A DNA stretch of 64,000 bases from Bacteroidetes bacterium GWF2_41_31 (GCA_001769215.1 MEOL01000033.1:170125-234124), one strand, 5' to 3'; shown: positions 28,265 to 38,059, counted from the first letter of the stretch. Made by a program: numbers and translations. Notes: generated from the sequence alone by a model not told the origin.

Positions 28265-29403
28265 AAAACCTGACGGCCAAATTATTGTTGCTAATAATAT
28301 TGATGTGGACGACATCGTGCACAAACAAATCGACAGTAACGCCCTATGAGCCTACTCCTTATGAGATAGAAATTCCATTTGGCTTTCCAACCAAATTAAA
28401 CATTCCGGAAAACAACCCAATGACCATTGAAGGTGTTGAATTGGGCCGTTATTTATTTTATGATGGGAGGTTCTCGGGCCGTACCCATCCTGATTCGTTG
28501 ATGAGTTGTGCCACCTGCCACCGACAGGAGCGTTCGTTTGAAGCCGGGGTTGACCATCCAGGTTTTCCGGGAGGGTTTCCTCATGGAATTACCGGCATCC
28601 CTACGCCCCATGCAATGTTGCCCATGATTAACCTGGTTTGGAATACCACCGGTTATGGATGGAATGGGTTACTTTATCCTACAAATCCCAACCCGGATGC
28701 CAGGAATATTGAGGATTTTGTACGCATGGCTGCCCTGGCTCCACATGAAGTAAATGGCGACACAACGCGAATAAAAAACTTGTTTCAGACCATTCCCGGT
28801 TATCCTGAATTGTTTGAAAAAGCCTTTGGAAGCAAATTAATTACCTTCACAAATATTGGAAAAGCCATTGCTCAATTTGCACGCACTCTTATTTCTGCCA
28901 ACTCAAAGTTCGACCAATACATGCACGGCGAAGTACAGCTATCGCAATCGGAACTAAATGGTTATATGCTGTTTACGACCGAAGACGGGGGCGATTGCTT
29001 CCATTGTCATGGAGGATTTGGCAACCCGCTGTTCACCACCCACTTGTTTTACAACAATGGCAAAGACACGGTTTTTAATGATATCAGAGACCGGTTTGCT
29101 ATTACAGGTGATCCGATGGACCATGGCGCCTACAAGGCCGCCACACTACGGAATATTGAGGTAACCGGCCCCTACATGCACGATGGACGTTTTGCCACGA
29201 TTGAAGAAGTAATCGATTTCTATTCCACAGGTGTGCTCAGCTCTCCATCCATCAGTCCGTTGATGCACCATGTAAACAATGGTGGCGTGCGGTTAACACC
29301 CCAGGAAAAGGCTGATTTATTAAGCTTCATACACACCTTACGGGATGATGAATTCATGACCAATCCCAAATTTGGGAAACCTGAAAAATTTCCAGATGAG
29401 TAA
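28261..29403 (+). CDS. MbnH-like di-heme protein (MauG/cytochrome c peroxidase superfamily)
   Basis: A 380-residue exported di-heme protein. The ATG at 28261 overlaps the stop of the MbnP-like gene (ATGA); the longer frame from 28225 is not needed. The N-terminus is a lipoprotein-type signal (LMWTTSC). Two heme c motifs are visible, CATCH (Cys83, Cys86, His87) and CFHCH (Cys246, Cys249, His250), plus the family segment YMHDGRFATIEEVIDFYS near the end. Members include peroxidases, MauG and MbnH; the operon context favours an MbnH-like tryptophan oxidase for the neighbouring MbnP-like protein. Its hemes would be attached by the system II machinery. Confidence 0.9.
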   Translation: MKNLTAKLLLLIILMWTTSCTNKSTVTPYEPTPYEIEIPFGFPTKLNIPENNPMTIEGVELGRYLFYDGRFSGRTHPDSLMSCATCHRQERSFEAGVDHPGFPGGFPHGITGIPTPHAMLPMINLVWNTTGYGWNGLLYPTNPNPDARNIEDFVRMAALAPHEVNGDTTRIKNLFQTIPGYPELFEKAFGSKLITFTNIGKAIAQFARTLISANSKFDQYMHGEVQLSQSELNGYMLFTTEDGGDCFHCHGGFGNPLFTTHLFYNNGKDTVFNDIRDRFAITGDPMDHGAYKAATLRNIEVTGPYMHDGRFATIEEVIDFYSTGVLSSPSISPLMHHVNNGGVRLTPQEKADLLSFIHTLRDDEFMTNPKFGKPEKFPDE

Positions 29404-29862
29404 GACAATTAACGACAACTCATGGTAATATATCAAAGTGAGTATCCGGTTCCGTACCACATCGATAAAAAAACTGCAAAAGATTTTATAAATTCATTCG
29501 AAGCATTAATTTAACTCTCTCTACCCTCCTGATTTTCTGGCGATCTCTCAAATCTTCGCAAAAAAGGGGGCGGGGGTTGAGTTGAGTGAAGTCAGATTAG
29601 AATGATTAAGTGATAAAACGGAACCTCATATTAATGGTAACTTATAGGTTTTTTTATATTAGATTTAACCCCTATCCCCTCCCGAAATGGTTCGGGATTC
29701 CCCAAAGGGGAAAGGTGATAGATTGTTGTGTTTTAGGCCGCATAACTTTAATATATGGCTTATATAAATCTAATTTAGAAGGATTTATCACTCCTCACCT
29801 TTGGGGAGGAGCAAGGAGGAGGGGTTATAAACCAGCATATTTTTTATTAAATGCACTTCAGC
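29404..29862. other. Non-coding stretch with a palindromic repeat element
   Basis: No supportable gene. A short frame at 29610-29873 runs through the palindromic repeat and has no family resemblance. The 29665-29830 part is a dispersed-type palindrome (separate entry); the rest is A/T-rich with a GC-rich patch around 29565-29580. Confidence 0.6.
29665..29830. repeat. Imperfect palindromic repeat, Bacteroidota dispersed type
   Basis: The left arm begins TAACCCCTATCCCCTCCC and contains CCCCAAAGGGG...AGGTGAT. The right arm ATCACTCCTCACCTTTGGGG...GGAGGAGGGGTTATA is its approximate complement about 70 bases later. A small internal hairpin TCCCGAA/TTCGGGA sits in the left arm. Such elements are common between genes in this phylum. 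Confidence 0.7.
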
Positions 29863-31677
29863 CTAATACCTAAAAAATTCAAATCCAAGGTTATCAAGCA
29901 AATAGTTACCCTGGTCTTTGTTCCAAACATAGAGTTTAACCTCTTTGTACCCGGGTAATATCGGTGGAAGTTTAACTCCCAGAGAAGTTTGCCTCCAGAT
30001 ATCCTTTTCTTCATCAGGCAGCCTTTTCATCCTGAATGCCTTATAAAAAACATGCTGACCAACTTTGTCGGTGATATCCATCACCAATAAAGCATGTAAC
30101 GCAGCATTTTCCTGCTTTTCACAATAGCTCATACTGAATCTTACATAAACCAAACTGTCCTTTGTGTAGTTGTCAGGAATGGCAAACCTGAAGGAAGGGC
30201 TGTAAATAAACTCCTTGTTTTGCTCAATCACCAGACTGTTCGCACCGGGTGAATACACCACCGATTTTTCATTCAGCGCCCAATTGACCGGCAACTGATC
30301 TATCGTATTCAACGTTGTTAAAAAGGGAGGCTCATTTAGTTTTCCGTAAAAATACTCATCGCCTCCCGCAATGGCTCCACGGTATTTTGGCGCACTTTTC
30401 AGGAAAACATACCAATAGGATTGGCGGTTCATCGAATCAGGATGGAGGATGCCGGTGGAATATTGATAGCTTTGAAATAGATTTAGGAAGATCGTGAATC
30501 CCACAAACACAATGACCAGCCGTTTTAAGCCAACCCCCTTTAAACCCTGATAACCCATGGCAATCACCAGAATAAAAAGACCGTAATAATCCACCATTGG
30601 GCGCATGCCGAAGCTGTCGCCATAGAACCAGTTCCACCAGCTTGAAAAGACATACACGATGACCACCAGGAAAAAAGAAAAGGCTGCAAATTGCCCGAGG
30701 GATCGCATGTAAACCATGTATATGGCCGGCAAAATCAACAGCATAAAAGGCGTATAAACAAACCATCCCTTTTTATAACTGATGAGAAAGTCAACCAGGT
30801 GAGGTTGAAGAAAATAAAAACCTTCGTTTTGATATCCATCCAGCATTAATCGTCCGGTTTGCAGATAATTGATCAGGATTTGCGGGCTTAACGCAAGCAT
30901 GAAAAGCAACGCCGCCCGTACTGCTCTCTTCCAGGTGATCAGCTGAAAAAGATTTCTCCGGAATGAAGAAAACCCTCCCGCAAGGAAAGGAATTGCCAAT
31001 ACCGACAATACATTCACCGGACGAATGATTACAATCAATCCCAACAAAAAGGCGGCGCGGTAAAAATCATCGGTTTGCTGTTTCTTGATAAATCTTGAAC
31101 TATAATAATAGAATATAGTGATGGATGCAAAGGAATACACATGCGAGAAGGAAGGATTTACAAACCCGTAAAAAAAGAGGTTGGTAGCCAGGGTTCCTGC
31201 CAAGGCAAACCCGATGGCCACTTTTTTTTCAATTCTCCACAACCTGAGTAATTGAACCAAAAACCAGAGCCCCACAGCCAGCCAGAATACCCCGGCAAGG
31301 CCCACCGCATATTGAAAAACTACATTATACCCATCGGGCGGCAACCCGAAAAAACCTGAAATGACATACGCCAGTCCAAAGAAAGGTGATTGGAGTAAGG
31401 CCGTTCCACAGGTAAATTTGTTGATGGTAATACCGTGTTCGTTGTGATAATTGTGTCCCACATAATCCGCACTCTTCCGGCTTTTCTCGGCTTGGTAAAC
31501 CGGAGTAAAATCAACCGAACGATTCAAGACAATGGCCGGCAAATAGGCATAATGTCCACTCCCGTCACCGTCAATAAAAATAGTGCGCATTTTGGTGAAC
31601 AGATCACTGTTCAGTAAAACAAACATCAATAAAAGTACGGAAATAAGGCTGACAAAGAGTCCTGCTTTTTTTACCAT
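29863..31677 (-). CDS. Polytopic membrane protein, GT-C glycosyltransferase-like
   Basis: A 604-residue protein with about 11 hydrophobic helices in the first 430 residues and a soluble C-terminal part (about 430-604) predicted outside. An early acidic segment after the first helix (FIDGDGSGHYAYLPAI) and the general layout resemble GT-C type lipid-linked sugar transferases or their relatives, which in Bacteroidota are usually annotated as hypothetical. No catalytic residues can be assigned with certainty. The gene is divergent from the O-antigen ligase-like gene, which supports a cell-surface polysaccharide role. Confidence 0.65.
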   Translation of the reverse strand: MVKKAGLFVSLISVLLLMFVLLNSDLFTKMRTIFIDGDGSGHYAYLPAIVLNRSVDFTPVYQAEKSRKSADYVGHNYHNEHGITINKFTCGTALLQSPFFGLAYVISGFFGLPPDGYNVVFQYAVGLAGVFWLAVGLWFLVQLLRLWRIEKKVAIGFALAGTLATNLFFYGFVNPSFSHVYSFASITIFYYYSSRFIKKQQTDDFYRAAFLLGLIVIIRPVNVLSVLAIPFLAGGFSSFRRNLFQLITWKRAVRAALLFMLALSPQILINYLQTGRLMLDGYQNEGFYFLQPHLVDFLISYKKGWFVYTPFMLLILPAIYMVYMRSLGQFAAFSFFLVVIVYVFSSWWNWFYGDSFGMRPMVDYYGLFILVIAMGYQGLKGVGLKRLVIVFVGFTIFLNLFQSYQYSTGILHPDSMNRQSYWYVFLKSAPKYRGAIAGGDEYFYGKLNEPPFLTTLNTIDQLPVNWALNEKSVVYSPGANSLVIEQNKEFIYSPSFRFAIPDNYTKDSLVYVRFSMSYCEKQENAALHALLVMDITDKVGQHVFYKAFRMKRLPDEEKDIWRQTSLGVKLPPILPGYKEVKLYVWNKDQGNYLLDNLGFEFFRY

Positions 31678-31731
31678 AAGTGCAACATTCGGGAAAAGGT
31701 TACAAAAATAGAATAAAGAAGGAAAGATTGC

Positions 31732-31739
31732 TATATTTG
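31732..31739 (+). promoter_or_regulatory. Bacteroidota-type -7 element for the O-antigen ligase-like gene
   Basis: TATATTTG matches TAnnTTTG and lies 37 bases before ATG 31776. It sits inside the longer frame from 31680, which argues for the later start codon. Confidence 0.55.
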
Positions 31740-31775
31740 AACGCCAAACACACCCTTGTTGTCAATAATAATTTC

Positions 31776-33779
31776 ATGCCACAGAATCTGATTTCACTGA
31801 TCACAAAAATACTACCCCTTTTTGGACTTCTATTGGTGATTCCTCTGTTATCAAGCCATGCCACCCTCGACCCCGGATTGCTAATCAAGTTCTTGGGCTT
31901 GCAACTGATTTTGGCCCTGCTGTTGGTTCAATGGGTAGTCAACAAGCAATTTAAACTGAGTGGGCTAAAATCTTCCTTATGGATAGTTTGGTTACTGTTT
32001 GCTGTGTATACCGGAGTACGGCTGCTCTGGGGAAATAGTTACAGCGATTCCATCTTTGAATGGCTGAAAATATTAAGTTACCAACTGTTGTTGTTTTTGC
32101 TTTTACAAAACTACTCATTCAAGGAACTGCAAAAAGGAATCACCTGGTCGCTGAGCTTTTTGGGGATGGTGTTGGCCGTTTGGGGTCTGGTTGAACTCGT
32201 GGAGGTGATGCAATCAGGTAAACTAAGCATCCCCCTGAGCACCTATCAGGTTAAAACCGTTTTCGGGCACCGAAACCTGTATGCTGAAATCCTTTTCCTG
32301 ATATTGCCATTTCAAATTTACATGGCTGTCACAGAAAAATCGCGGCTTTTTTCAATACTAAATGTAACCTTCAGCAACCTGAGTTTATTTTTACTTATCG
32401 TATTGTCAAACAGAAGTGTATGGCTGTCGTTAGTTATGATAACCCTGCTGTTTACAGGATTCGTTTTGTGGAACCGGTTACAAAAATCAACATTTTTAAA
32501 GGATTTAAATAAGCCGTTTCGACAGATCGGTATCACCTTTTCGGCCACCCTCCTGTTGTCAATCCTTTTCTTCGTGTTTTTTACCATAACCAATGAAGCA
32601 GAAACCCATGCAGGCAACATACTAAAAATAGACAACGGCTCAGGAAAGGACCGGATTGAATTGTGGAAAAGAACGCTCCAAATAATGAATGAAAAACCCA
32701 TTTTCGGCTGCGGGGCCGCCAACTGGAAAATTGAAATGTTGAAGTATGGCAACAAAGGATTGGTTTCCGAGGACAATGTCACCTACTATCAGCGGCCTCA
32801 CAACGATTTTTTGTGGATTGCCAGCGAATACGGACTCATTGGAGGAATTTTGTATCTTCTAGGGTTTTTGATCGCCTTTTACCTGGCATGGGCACAAATC
32901 AAAAAACAGCAGGAAACTCACAACCAACTGTTTTTTCTATCTGTACTTTTTGCATTGACGGGTTTTGCTATTTTCTCGTTCTTTAGTTTTCCGCATGAGC
33001 GGATTGTCAGCAATATCATCTTGTTTACGCTGTTTGCCTTGTTGATCAAAGGAAATACTGAAACTGAAACGACCGGTTCAAAGAACAGAACACTAAAATG
33101 GATGAGTTTTCTCCTTTTAGCGCTTTTGGTTGTAGGCTCCTTTTATTACGGATATCAACGATATACATCAGAATCGCATACAAAACTGGCGTTGGAAGCT
33201 AAAATGGAAAACCAACCAAAGCGTGTAATTGAAGCAATAAAAAGAGGAGAATCGGCTTTTTACCTCATGGATCCGCTCTCCACACCCTTGTCGTGGTATG
33301 AGGGATTGGCATGGTATCAAATCGGACAGCCCGACAGTGCCGTACATTGTTTTACGAAGGCATTGGCGCTAAATCCATATCATGTGCATGTGATCAATGA
33401 TTTGGCTTCGTCCTATGTTCAAATCGGGGAAAACGAACAAGCCATTTCATTGTATAAGAAAGCGCTTAAAATCTATCCTGAATTTGAAGAATCGGCCCTC
33501 AATCTGTGTGCAGTATATTTTAATGAACATCAAAACGACAGCGCTCTTTCCGCGCTTAGCTACCTCGACATTCAAACCTCCAACCCGAATTTTAAACCTT
33601 ATATCAAGGCTATTTTAAAAGCAAAAATAATTTCTATCCTGACGAAGCAAGGTAAAACAGAGCTAATCCATTCGCTTCCAGACGATCCGGAGTGGTATTT
33701 TTTGCAATATAAAATCCATAAAATTGAAGGCCTTTCAATTGAAAACCTTATATTTGACTTTTCTAAACAGCAAAAGTAA
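31776..33779 (+). CDS. O-antigen ligase family (Wzy_C) membrane protein with C-terminal TPRs
   Basis: A 667-residue protein from ATG 31776; the frame extends to 31680 but a promoter-like -7 box lies in between. About 12 membrane helices span roughly residues 8-450, with a larger periplasmic loop containing KDRIELWKRTLQIMNEKPIFGCGAANW and YQRPHNDFLWIASEYG, both typical of Wzy_C/WaaL-type enzymes (polymerases or ligases of surface polysaccharide). The C-terminal part (about 480-640) has TPR units, including DSAVHCFTKALALNPYH and QAISLYKKALKIYPEFEE. Acceptor and substrate are unknown. Confidence 0.85.
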   Translation: MPQNLISLITKILPLFGLLLVIPLLSSHATLDPGLLIKFLGLQLILALLLVQWVVNKQFKLSGLKSSLWIVWLLFAVYTGVRLLWGNSYSDSIFEWLKILSYQLLLFLLLQNYSFKELQKGITWSLSFLGMVLAVWGLVELVEVMQSGKLSIPLSTYQVKTVFGHRNLYAEILFLILPFQIYMAVTEKSRLFSILNVTFSNLSLFLLIVLSNRSVWLSLVMITLLFTGFVLWNRLQKSTFLKDLNKPFRQIGITFSATLLLSILFFVFFTITNEAETHAGNILKIDNGSGKDRIELWKRTLQIMNEKPIFGCGAANWKIEMLKYGNKGLVSEDNVTYYQRPHNDFLWIASEYGLIGGILYLLGFLIAFYLAWAQIKKQQETHNQLFFLSVLFALTGFAIFSFFSFPHERIVSNIILFTLFALLIKGNTETETTGSKNRTLKWMSFLLLALLVVGSFYYGYQRYTSESHTKLALEAKMENQPKRVIEAIKRGESAFYLMDPLSTPLSWYEGLAWYQIGQPDSAVHCFTKALALNPYHVHVINDLASSYVQIGENEQAISLYKKALKIYPEFEESALNLCAVYFNEHQNDSALSALSYLDIQTSNPNFKPYIKAILKAKIISILTKQGKTELIHSLPDDPEWYFLQYKIHKIEGLSIENLIFDFSKQQK

Positions 33780-33804
33780 TATTAACCGACAAACACCACT
33801 TTAA

Positions 33805-35610
33805 ATGAAGCGCACCTTTATCTTTAACTTATTTGCCTTATTTCTCTTTGTAACAGGTATGCAAGCGCAGACCATTACCTCGGTTGATCCGAATGAAGGA
33901 ACGCAGTGTCAACAGCTTTCTATAATCGTTACCGGTGAGAACGTGAATTTCATGCAGGGGACCAGTAGCGTTCATTTAAGCCAAAGCGGATCGGATGGCA
34001 TATATCCGGAAAATAATACCGTACTCAATATCAATCAAATTCAGAGCGATTTTTATTTTAGCCCTGATAATCAGGAAGGATCTTACAATGTAGAGGCATG
34101 GAATGGTTCGGGTTACATTGTGCTTAATAACGGATTTTACCTGAATCCGGTTGCCAATCTTCCTCAATTACTTAGTATTGACCCTGATACTGCAGTTAGC
34201 GGCGAAACTTTTGAGATGGAAATTATTGGTGAATACACCCATTTTGGAATGGACAATCTTGAAAATGTATATCTTTATGCATCAGGTACCTACATTAGCA
34301 AGTCCTACATAATCGTGATCGATTTAAACCACTTGGTAGTTGGTTTCAATTTGAGTACCTACAACCCTGCCGGTTCCTATTCTGTGAATTATAACAGCAG
34401 GCTCGATGGGAACCTCACTATGCCCGATGCTTTCACCCTGCTTCCTTCAGCCAATTCTCCTGAAATTGTGTCCGTTGAGCCCAATGCTGCCTTTCAGGGA
34501 GATCAGCTGACTGTAACAGTAACAGGAACAAATACTTTGTTTCAGCAAGGTTCTTCTATGTTGTATTTTTACAACGAATTTAACGAAATTTATCCCTTTA
34601 GCCACAATGTAATAAACGATACCATCATCACAGGTGACTTTTTATTTAATTCCGATGATGACACAGGGTATTATAATGTTACTGTCTATAATTGGGACTT
34701 GGGAAGTGTTATTTTAGAAAACGGATTTCATTTATTTTCGGCAGGAATCGCTCCGTCGTTGGTTTCGTGTTTTCCTATTGAAGCCTTTCAGGGAACCAGG
34801 ACAATATTTGAGATCAAAACAGCCAATACGCATTTCAACAGCGAAACCAACATGCCTTCTGTAACATTGGTCTGTGAATCTGAAGAACTTTATTGTCATG
34901 ATATCACTGTGGTGGATTCGGTGACGCTTTTGGCAAATTTTGTTTTCTCGCATGCCAATGCACATGGATGGCACGATCTGGTTGTGTATGCACCTCTGGA
35001 TGGAACAATGAATTTGGAAAATGCAGTTAATTTGTTGGAAGCTATCACTATGCCAACCATTTCGTCTGTTGTTCCCGATTCAGCCAACCAAGGGGATGCA
35101 CTTACCATCAGCGTAACCGGTAATAATATTGTATTTATGCAGGGAACCAGTCAATTAAGCCTTACCCAGGGGAATTTAACCATCAGTCCCTCCAGTCAAA
35201 CCATTGTTAACGATAGCGTGTTGTCAGGTGAGTTTAACTTTTTAATTAATTTTCCGACAGGAAAATATGACGTAGCTATTGACAACGGTTATGCCTGGCC
35301 ACCCATGAATTTGCCAGAGAGTTTTAATCTGATGCTTTTCGACTTTATGGATGAAATAAGCCATCATTCCATGCTGACCATCTATCCCAATCCGGCAAAA
35401 GAGGTATTGAATATCAGGCGAAATTTTGGTTCAACACTTGATTATCAGATTCAACTTTTCGACACACAGGGTCATTTGGTACTGGAGGATATCCTGTCGG
35501 GCAAAATTTCTGAATCACAACTTAGTTTAAGTTCAATCGAAAAAGGGGTTTATTTGTTAAAAGTAACTCAGGATAAATCTGTGCAAACAGAGCGGATTGT
35601 TATTCAGTAA
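33805..35610 (+). CDS. Secreted protein with five beta-sandwich repeats and T9SS type A sorting domain
   Basis: A 601-residue secreted protein. A signal peptide (cleavage after MQAQ) is followed by five tandem repeats of about 95 residues, each opening with a variant of SVxPNxAxQGDxLTxxVTGxN and containing a FxQGTS-like turn, resembling IPT/Ig-like folds. The C-terminal 75 residues (from MLTIYPNPAKEVLNI to RIVIQ) are a type A T9SS sorting domain, so the protein is exported across the outer membrane and probably anchored or released. It begins 25 bases after the O-antigen ligase-like gene and may share its transcript. Ligand and function are unknown. Confidence 0.88.
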   Translation: MKRTFIFNLFALFLFVTGMQAQTITSVDPNEGTQCQQLSIIVTGENVNFMQGTSSVHLSQSGSDGIYPENNTVLNINQIQSDFYFSPDNQEGSYNVEAWNGSGYIVLNNGFYLNPVANLPQLLSIDPDTAVSGETFEMEIIGEYTHFGMDNLENVYLYASGTYISKSYIIVIDLNHLVVGFNLSTYNPAGSYSVNYNSRLDGNLTMPDAFTLLPSANSPEIVSVEPNAAFQGDQLTVTVTGTNTLFQQGSSMLYFYNEFNEIYPFSHNVINDTIITGDFLFNSDDDTGYYNVTVYNWDLGSVILENGFHLFSAGIAPSLVSCFPIEAFQGTRTIFEIKTANTHFNSETNMPSVTLVCESEELYCHDITVVDSVTLLANFVFSHANAHGWHDLVVYAPLDGTMNLENAVNLLEAITMPTISSVVPDSANQGDALTISVTGNNIVFMQGTSQLSLTQGNLTISPSSQTIVNDSVLSGEFNFLINFPTGKYDVAIDNGYAWPPMNLPESFNLMLFDFMDEISHHSMLTIYPNPAKEVLNIRRNFGSTLDYQIQLFDTQGHLVLEDILSGKISESQLSLSSIEKGVYLLKVTQDKSVQTERIVIQ

Positions 35611-35707
35611 GTTTCTTCTTATTTGTGTTTATTTCTAACGACAGAAATCACACGCTGCCCTCACTCTATTTATACCGATTCTACCTCGTGGAGGAGGGTT
35701 TGTTTAC

Positions 35708-35715
35708 TACTTTTG
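35708..35715 (+). promoter_or_regulatory. Bacteroidota-type -7 element for the PLP enzyme gene
   Basis: TACTTTTG matches TAnnTTTG and lies 28 bases before ATG 35744. No -33 element was recognised. Confidence 0.5.
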
Positions 35716-35743
35716 TAACCAGAAAATCATTAATTTAAGACCT

Positions 35744-36949
35744 ATGTCAGAAAAATTCAACCCGGCAACCGCCATACAGGATTTAAAACAATTTGGCGAG
35801 TTTGGGGATGTCAATCCATCCATCACCGATTCGGCAACCTATACTTTCCTGAAAGAAGATACGATGATCGATGCCTTTCATGGAGCGGCACAGGGATGCT
35901 TTTTGTATTCGCGTCACTGGAACCCGTCCAACAAATATCTTGCCGACGCCCTGGCCGCCATGGAGGGAACTGAAGCCGCCTGGGTAACCGCTTCCGGAAT
36001 GGCCGCCATTACCACTGCCATTCTCCAATGCTGCAATGCCGGCGATCACATCATCACCAGCGTGACTACCTACGGTGGCACCTTTGCCTTTTTGAACAAC
36101 TACGTCAAAAAATTCAATATCGACGTCACTTTCGTGAACATTGAAAACCATGAAAGCATCATCGAAGCCATTCGTCCGAACACAAAGATCCTCTACACGG
36201 AGTCGATGACAAACCCCATGTTACAGATTTCTGATTTGCCAAAGCTTGCCGAAATTGCGCATCGGCACGACATCAAACTCATTGTCGACAACACCTTTAC
36301 ACCCATGATTATCAGTCCCTTTAAACTGGGAGCCGACATCGTGGTGTACAGCATGACCAAGTTTATCAATGGGAAAAACGATTGTGTTGCGGGTGCCATC
36401 TGCGCTTCTGCTCAGTTTATCAACGACATCAGCGATGTAAACTCAGGAACAGCCATGCTTTTGGGGCCGGTGCTCGACCCCATGCGTTCGTCTTCCATTC
36501 TTAAAAATATGGCCACACTGCATATCCGTATGATGCAACACAGTAAAAACGCCTTATACCTGGCCGAAAAATTTAAAGAGTTGGGACTAAAATTCAACTA
36601 CCCCGGATTACCTGATCATCCTCAATATGAATTGTTTAAATCGCAAATGAACGAAGGATACGGAATGGGTGGCCTGATTGCCATTGATTTAGAAACTGCC
36701 GAACGTGCCGCTCCGTTTATGGAAATGATGCAGGAAAAAGGGGTTGGTTACCATGCGGTAAGTTTGGGATATTTCAAAACGTTGTTTTCTAATTCAGGGA
36801 AAAGCACCTCTTCGGAAGTTCCCGAGGACATTCAAAAAGAAATGGGATTGTCGCCGGGTTTGGTGCGTTTTTCAGTGGGACTGGATATGGATATCGAACG
36901 GACTTTCAATCTCATCCATGAGTGTTTGGCAGAGTTGAAGTTTGTTTAA
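35744..36949 (+). CDS. Cys/Met metabolism PLP-dependent enzyme (trans-sulfuration family)
   Basis: A 401-residue fold-type I PLP enzyme of the cystathionine gamma-synthase / methionine gamma-lyase / O-acetylhomoserine sulfhydrylase family. Marks are YSRHWNPS (substrate and phosphate loop), ASGMAAITTAIL (PLP phosphate binding), ESMTNPML, LIVDNTFTPMI (Asp bonding the pyridine nitrogen) and SMTKFINGKND with the Schiff-base lysine. The reaction cannot be resolved by eye: the tyrosine and arginine of YSR are kept, but side-chain specificity residues are not diagnostic. It is a single-gene unit with its own terminator. Confidence 0.88.
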   Translation: MSEKFNPATAIQDLKQFGEFGDVNPSITDSATYTFLKEDTMIDAFHGAAQGCFLYSRHWNPSNKYLADALAAMEGTEAAWVTASGMAAITTAILQCCNAGDHIITSVTTYGGTFAFLNNYVKKFNIDVTFVNIENHESIIEAIRPNTKILYTESMTNPMLQISDLPKLAEIAHRHDIKLIVDNTFTPMIISPFKLGADIVVYSMTKFINGKNDCVAGAICASAQFINDISDVNSGTAMLLGPVLDPMRSSSILKNMATLHIRMMQHSKNALYLAEKFKELGLKFNYPGLPDHPQYELFKSQMNEGYGMGGLIAIDLETAERAAPFMEMMQEKGVGYHAVSLGYFKTLFSNSGKSTSSEVPEDIQKEMGLSPGLVRFSVGLDMDIERTFNLIHECLAELKFV

Positions 36950-36970
36950 AAGATCCATCAAAACATACAT

Positions 36971-37005
36971 AAAAAAAGAGCCGGCAAACACCGACTCTTT
37001 TTTTT
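36971..37005 (+). terminator. Intrinsic terminator after the PLP enzyme gene
   Basis: AAAGAGCCGG and CCGACTCTTT pair (one G-T wobble) around a short loop and are followed by a run of eight T. It lies 22 bases after the stop codon. Confidence 0.85.
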
Positions 37006-37009
37006 ATAC

Positions 37010-37042
37010 AACTTTTCCAAAGTTTCAAACTTTGGAAAAGTT
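37010..37042. repeat. Perfect 33-base palindrome
   Basis: Arms 37010-37025 (AACTTTTCCAAAGTTT) and 37027-37042 are exact complements around a single C at 37026. It lies just after a terminator, between convergent genes. Palindromes of this CTTTCCAAAG type recur in Bacteroidota genomes. Confidence 0.9.
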
Positions 37043-37095
37043 CAATTTTTAACTGGTGAGTATCCATTCACCTGATGGCTGTCCGGAGTATGGTC

Positions 37096-37935
37096 CTATT
37101 TCATATCACCCAGGATAATGGGCATTCCATTGCTGCTATTGCCGATGATCACTACTTTTGTGTTGTTCGATTCAGCAAGTTTAATGGTGGCGCTGATTCC
37201 TTTTTCCTGTAAAATTTTATCAGTTAAACTCGCATTCAGAATCTTGTTGGCCGCGGCTTTTCCTTCGGCGTCAATAATCTGCCGTTCGGCTTCTTTTTGG
37301 GCCTTTTGAATTTTAAATTCATACTCAAGTGATTCCTGCTCTTGTTTAAGTTTCCCCTCAATGGCCGATTTGATGGTTTCGGGGAGTACAATAGACCGGA
37401 TTAATATCCTGTTAAGGCTTACATACTTATTGTCGAGGATCAGGCGTGCTTCCGTATAAATCTCATCCTGGATGGCATCTCTTTTCGTAGAGTAAATTTG
37501 CTCAGGTGTATATCGGCCAATCACACTTCGCGCCGATGACCGAAGGGCCGGGATCACAATCCGCTTAACATAATCTGTTCCGATTCTCGAGTGAAGCAAA
37601 CCCAGTTGGGCATATTCAGGTTCATACCACGCTGATATGTCGGCTTTTATCGACAATCCATTGGATGAAAGTACGTCCATGTTTTCGGCAACTTCCTGCT
37701 GACGGGTTTCATATTCTATCATGTCGTTCCAGGGAGCGATGAAGTGAAATCCTTCACCGTAGGTATTCGTCGTGTCAATACCACCCACGAAAGTCTGAAA
37801 TAAAACTCCCCCGTATCCCCCTTTAATGGTTACTGTCATCCTACTCCAAAAAATGATGATAAATACCAATGCACCAAAAATGATGGCTATGGGGAGCACT
37901 TTTTTAATGTTAAATTCTGGTTGTTGATTTGCCAT
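37096..37935 (-). CDS. SPFH/prohibitin-family membrane protein
   Basis: A 279-residue protein from the start at 37935 (MANQQPEFN); the frame extends 12 codons upstream but a -7 promoter box lies there. One N-terminal membrane helix (about 14-33) is followed by an SPFH/band 7 domain (VTIKGGYGGVLFQ, EGFHFIAPW, DISAWYEPEYAQLG) and a helical region rich in Glu, Lys and Ala (about 200-245) that would form coiled-coil oligomers. Members form membrane rings and chaperone or sequester membrane proteases. No FtsH or NfeD partner gene is adjacent. Confidence 0.92.
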   Translation of the reverse strand: MANQQPEFNIKKVLPIAIIFGALVFIIIFWSRMTVTIKGGYGGVLFQTFVGGIDTTNTYGEGFHFIAPWNDMIEYETRQQEVAENMDVLSSNGLSIKADISAWYEPEYAQLGLLHSRIGTDYVKRIVIPALRSSARSVIGRYTPEQIYSTKRDAIQDEIYTEARLILDNKYVSLNRILIRSIVLPETIKSAIEGKLKQEQESLEYEFKIQKAQKEAERQIIDAEGKAAANKILNASLTDKILQEKGISATIKLAESNNTKVVIIGNSSNGMPIILGDMK

Positions 37936-37968
37936 AGTTACTATCTTTAAATTTGATTTACAATCAGG

Positions 37969-37976
37969 CAAAGATA
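37969..37976 (-). promoter_or_regulatory. Bacteroidota-type -7 element for the SPFH gene
   Basis: It reads TATCTTTG on the minus strand, about 34 bases before the chosen start codon. It overlaps the longer frame and so decides for the start at 37935. Confidence 0.55.
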
Positions 37977-38059
37977 CTCAAGATTTTGGAGCAGGGGCAA
38001 ATAGAATTGTATCAGAGCATTTTAAGTTAAGTTGTCGAGGTATTCATGGCTTCATTTGC

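Noticed and set aside
29610..29873. Frame of 87 codons through the palindromic element
   Set aside because: It reads through both arms of the repeat; the product is arginine/proline/glycine-rich with no domain.
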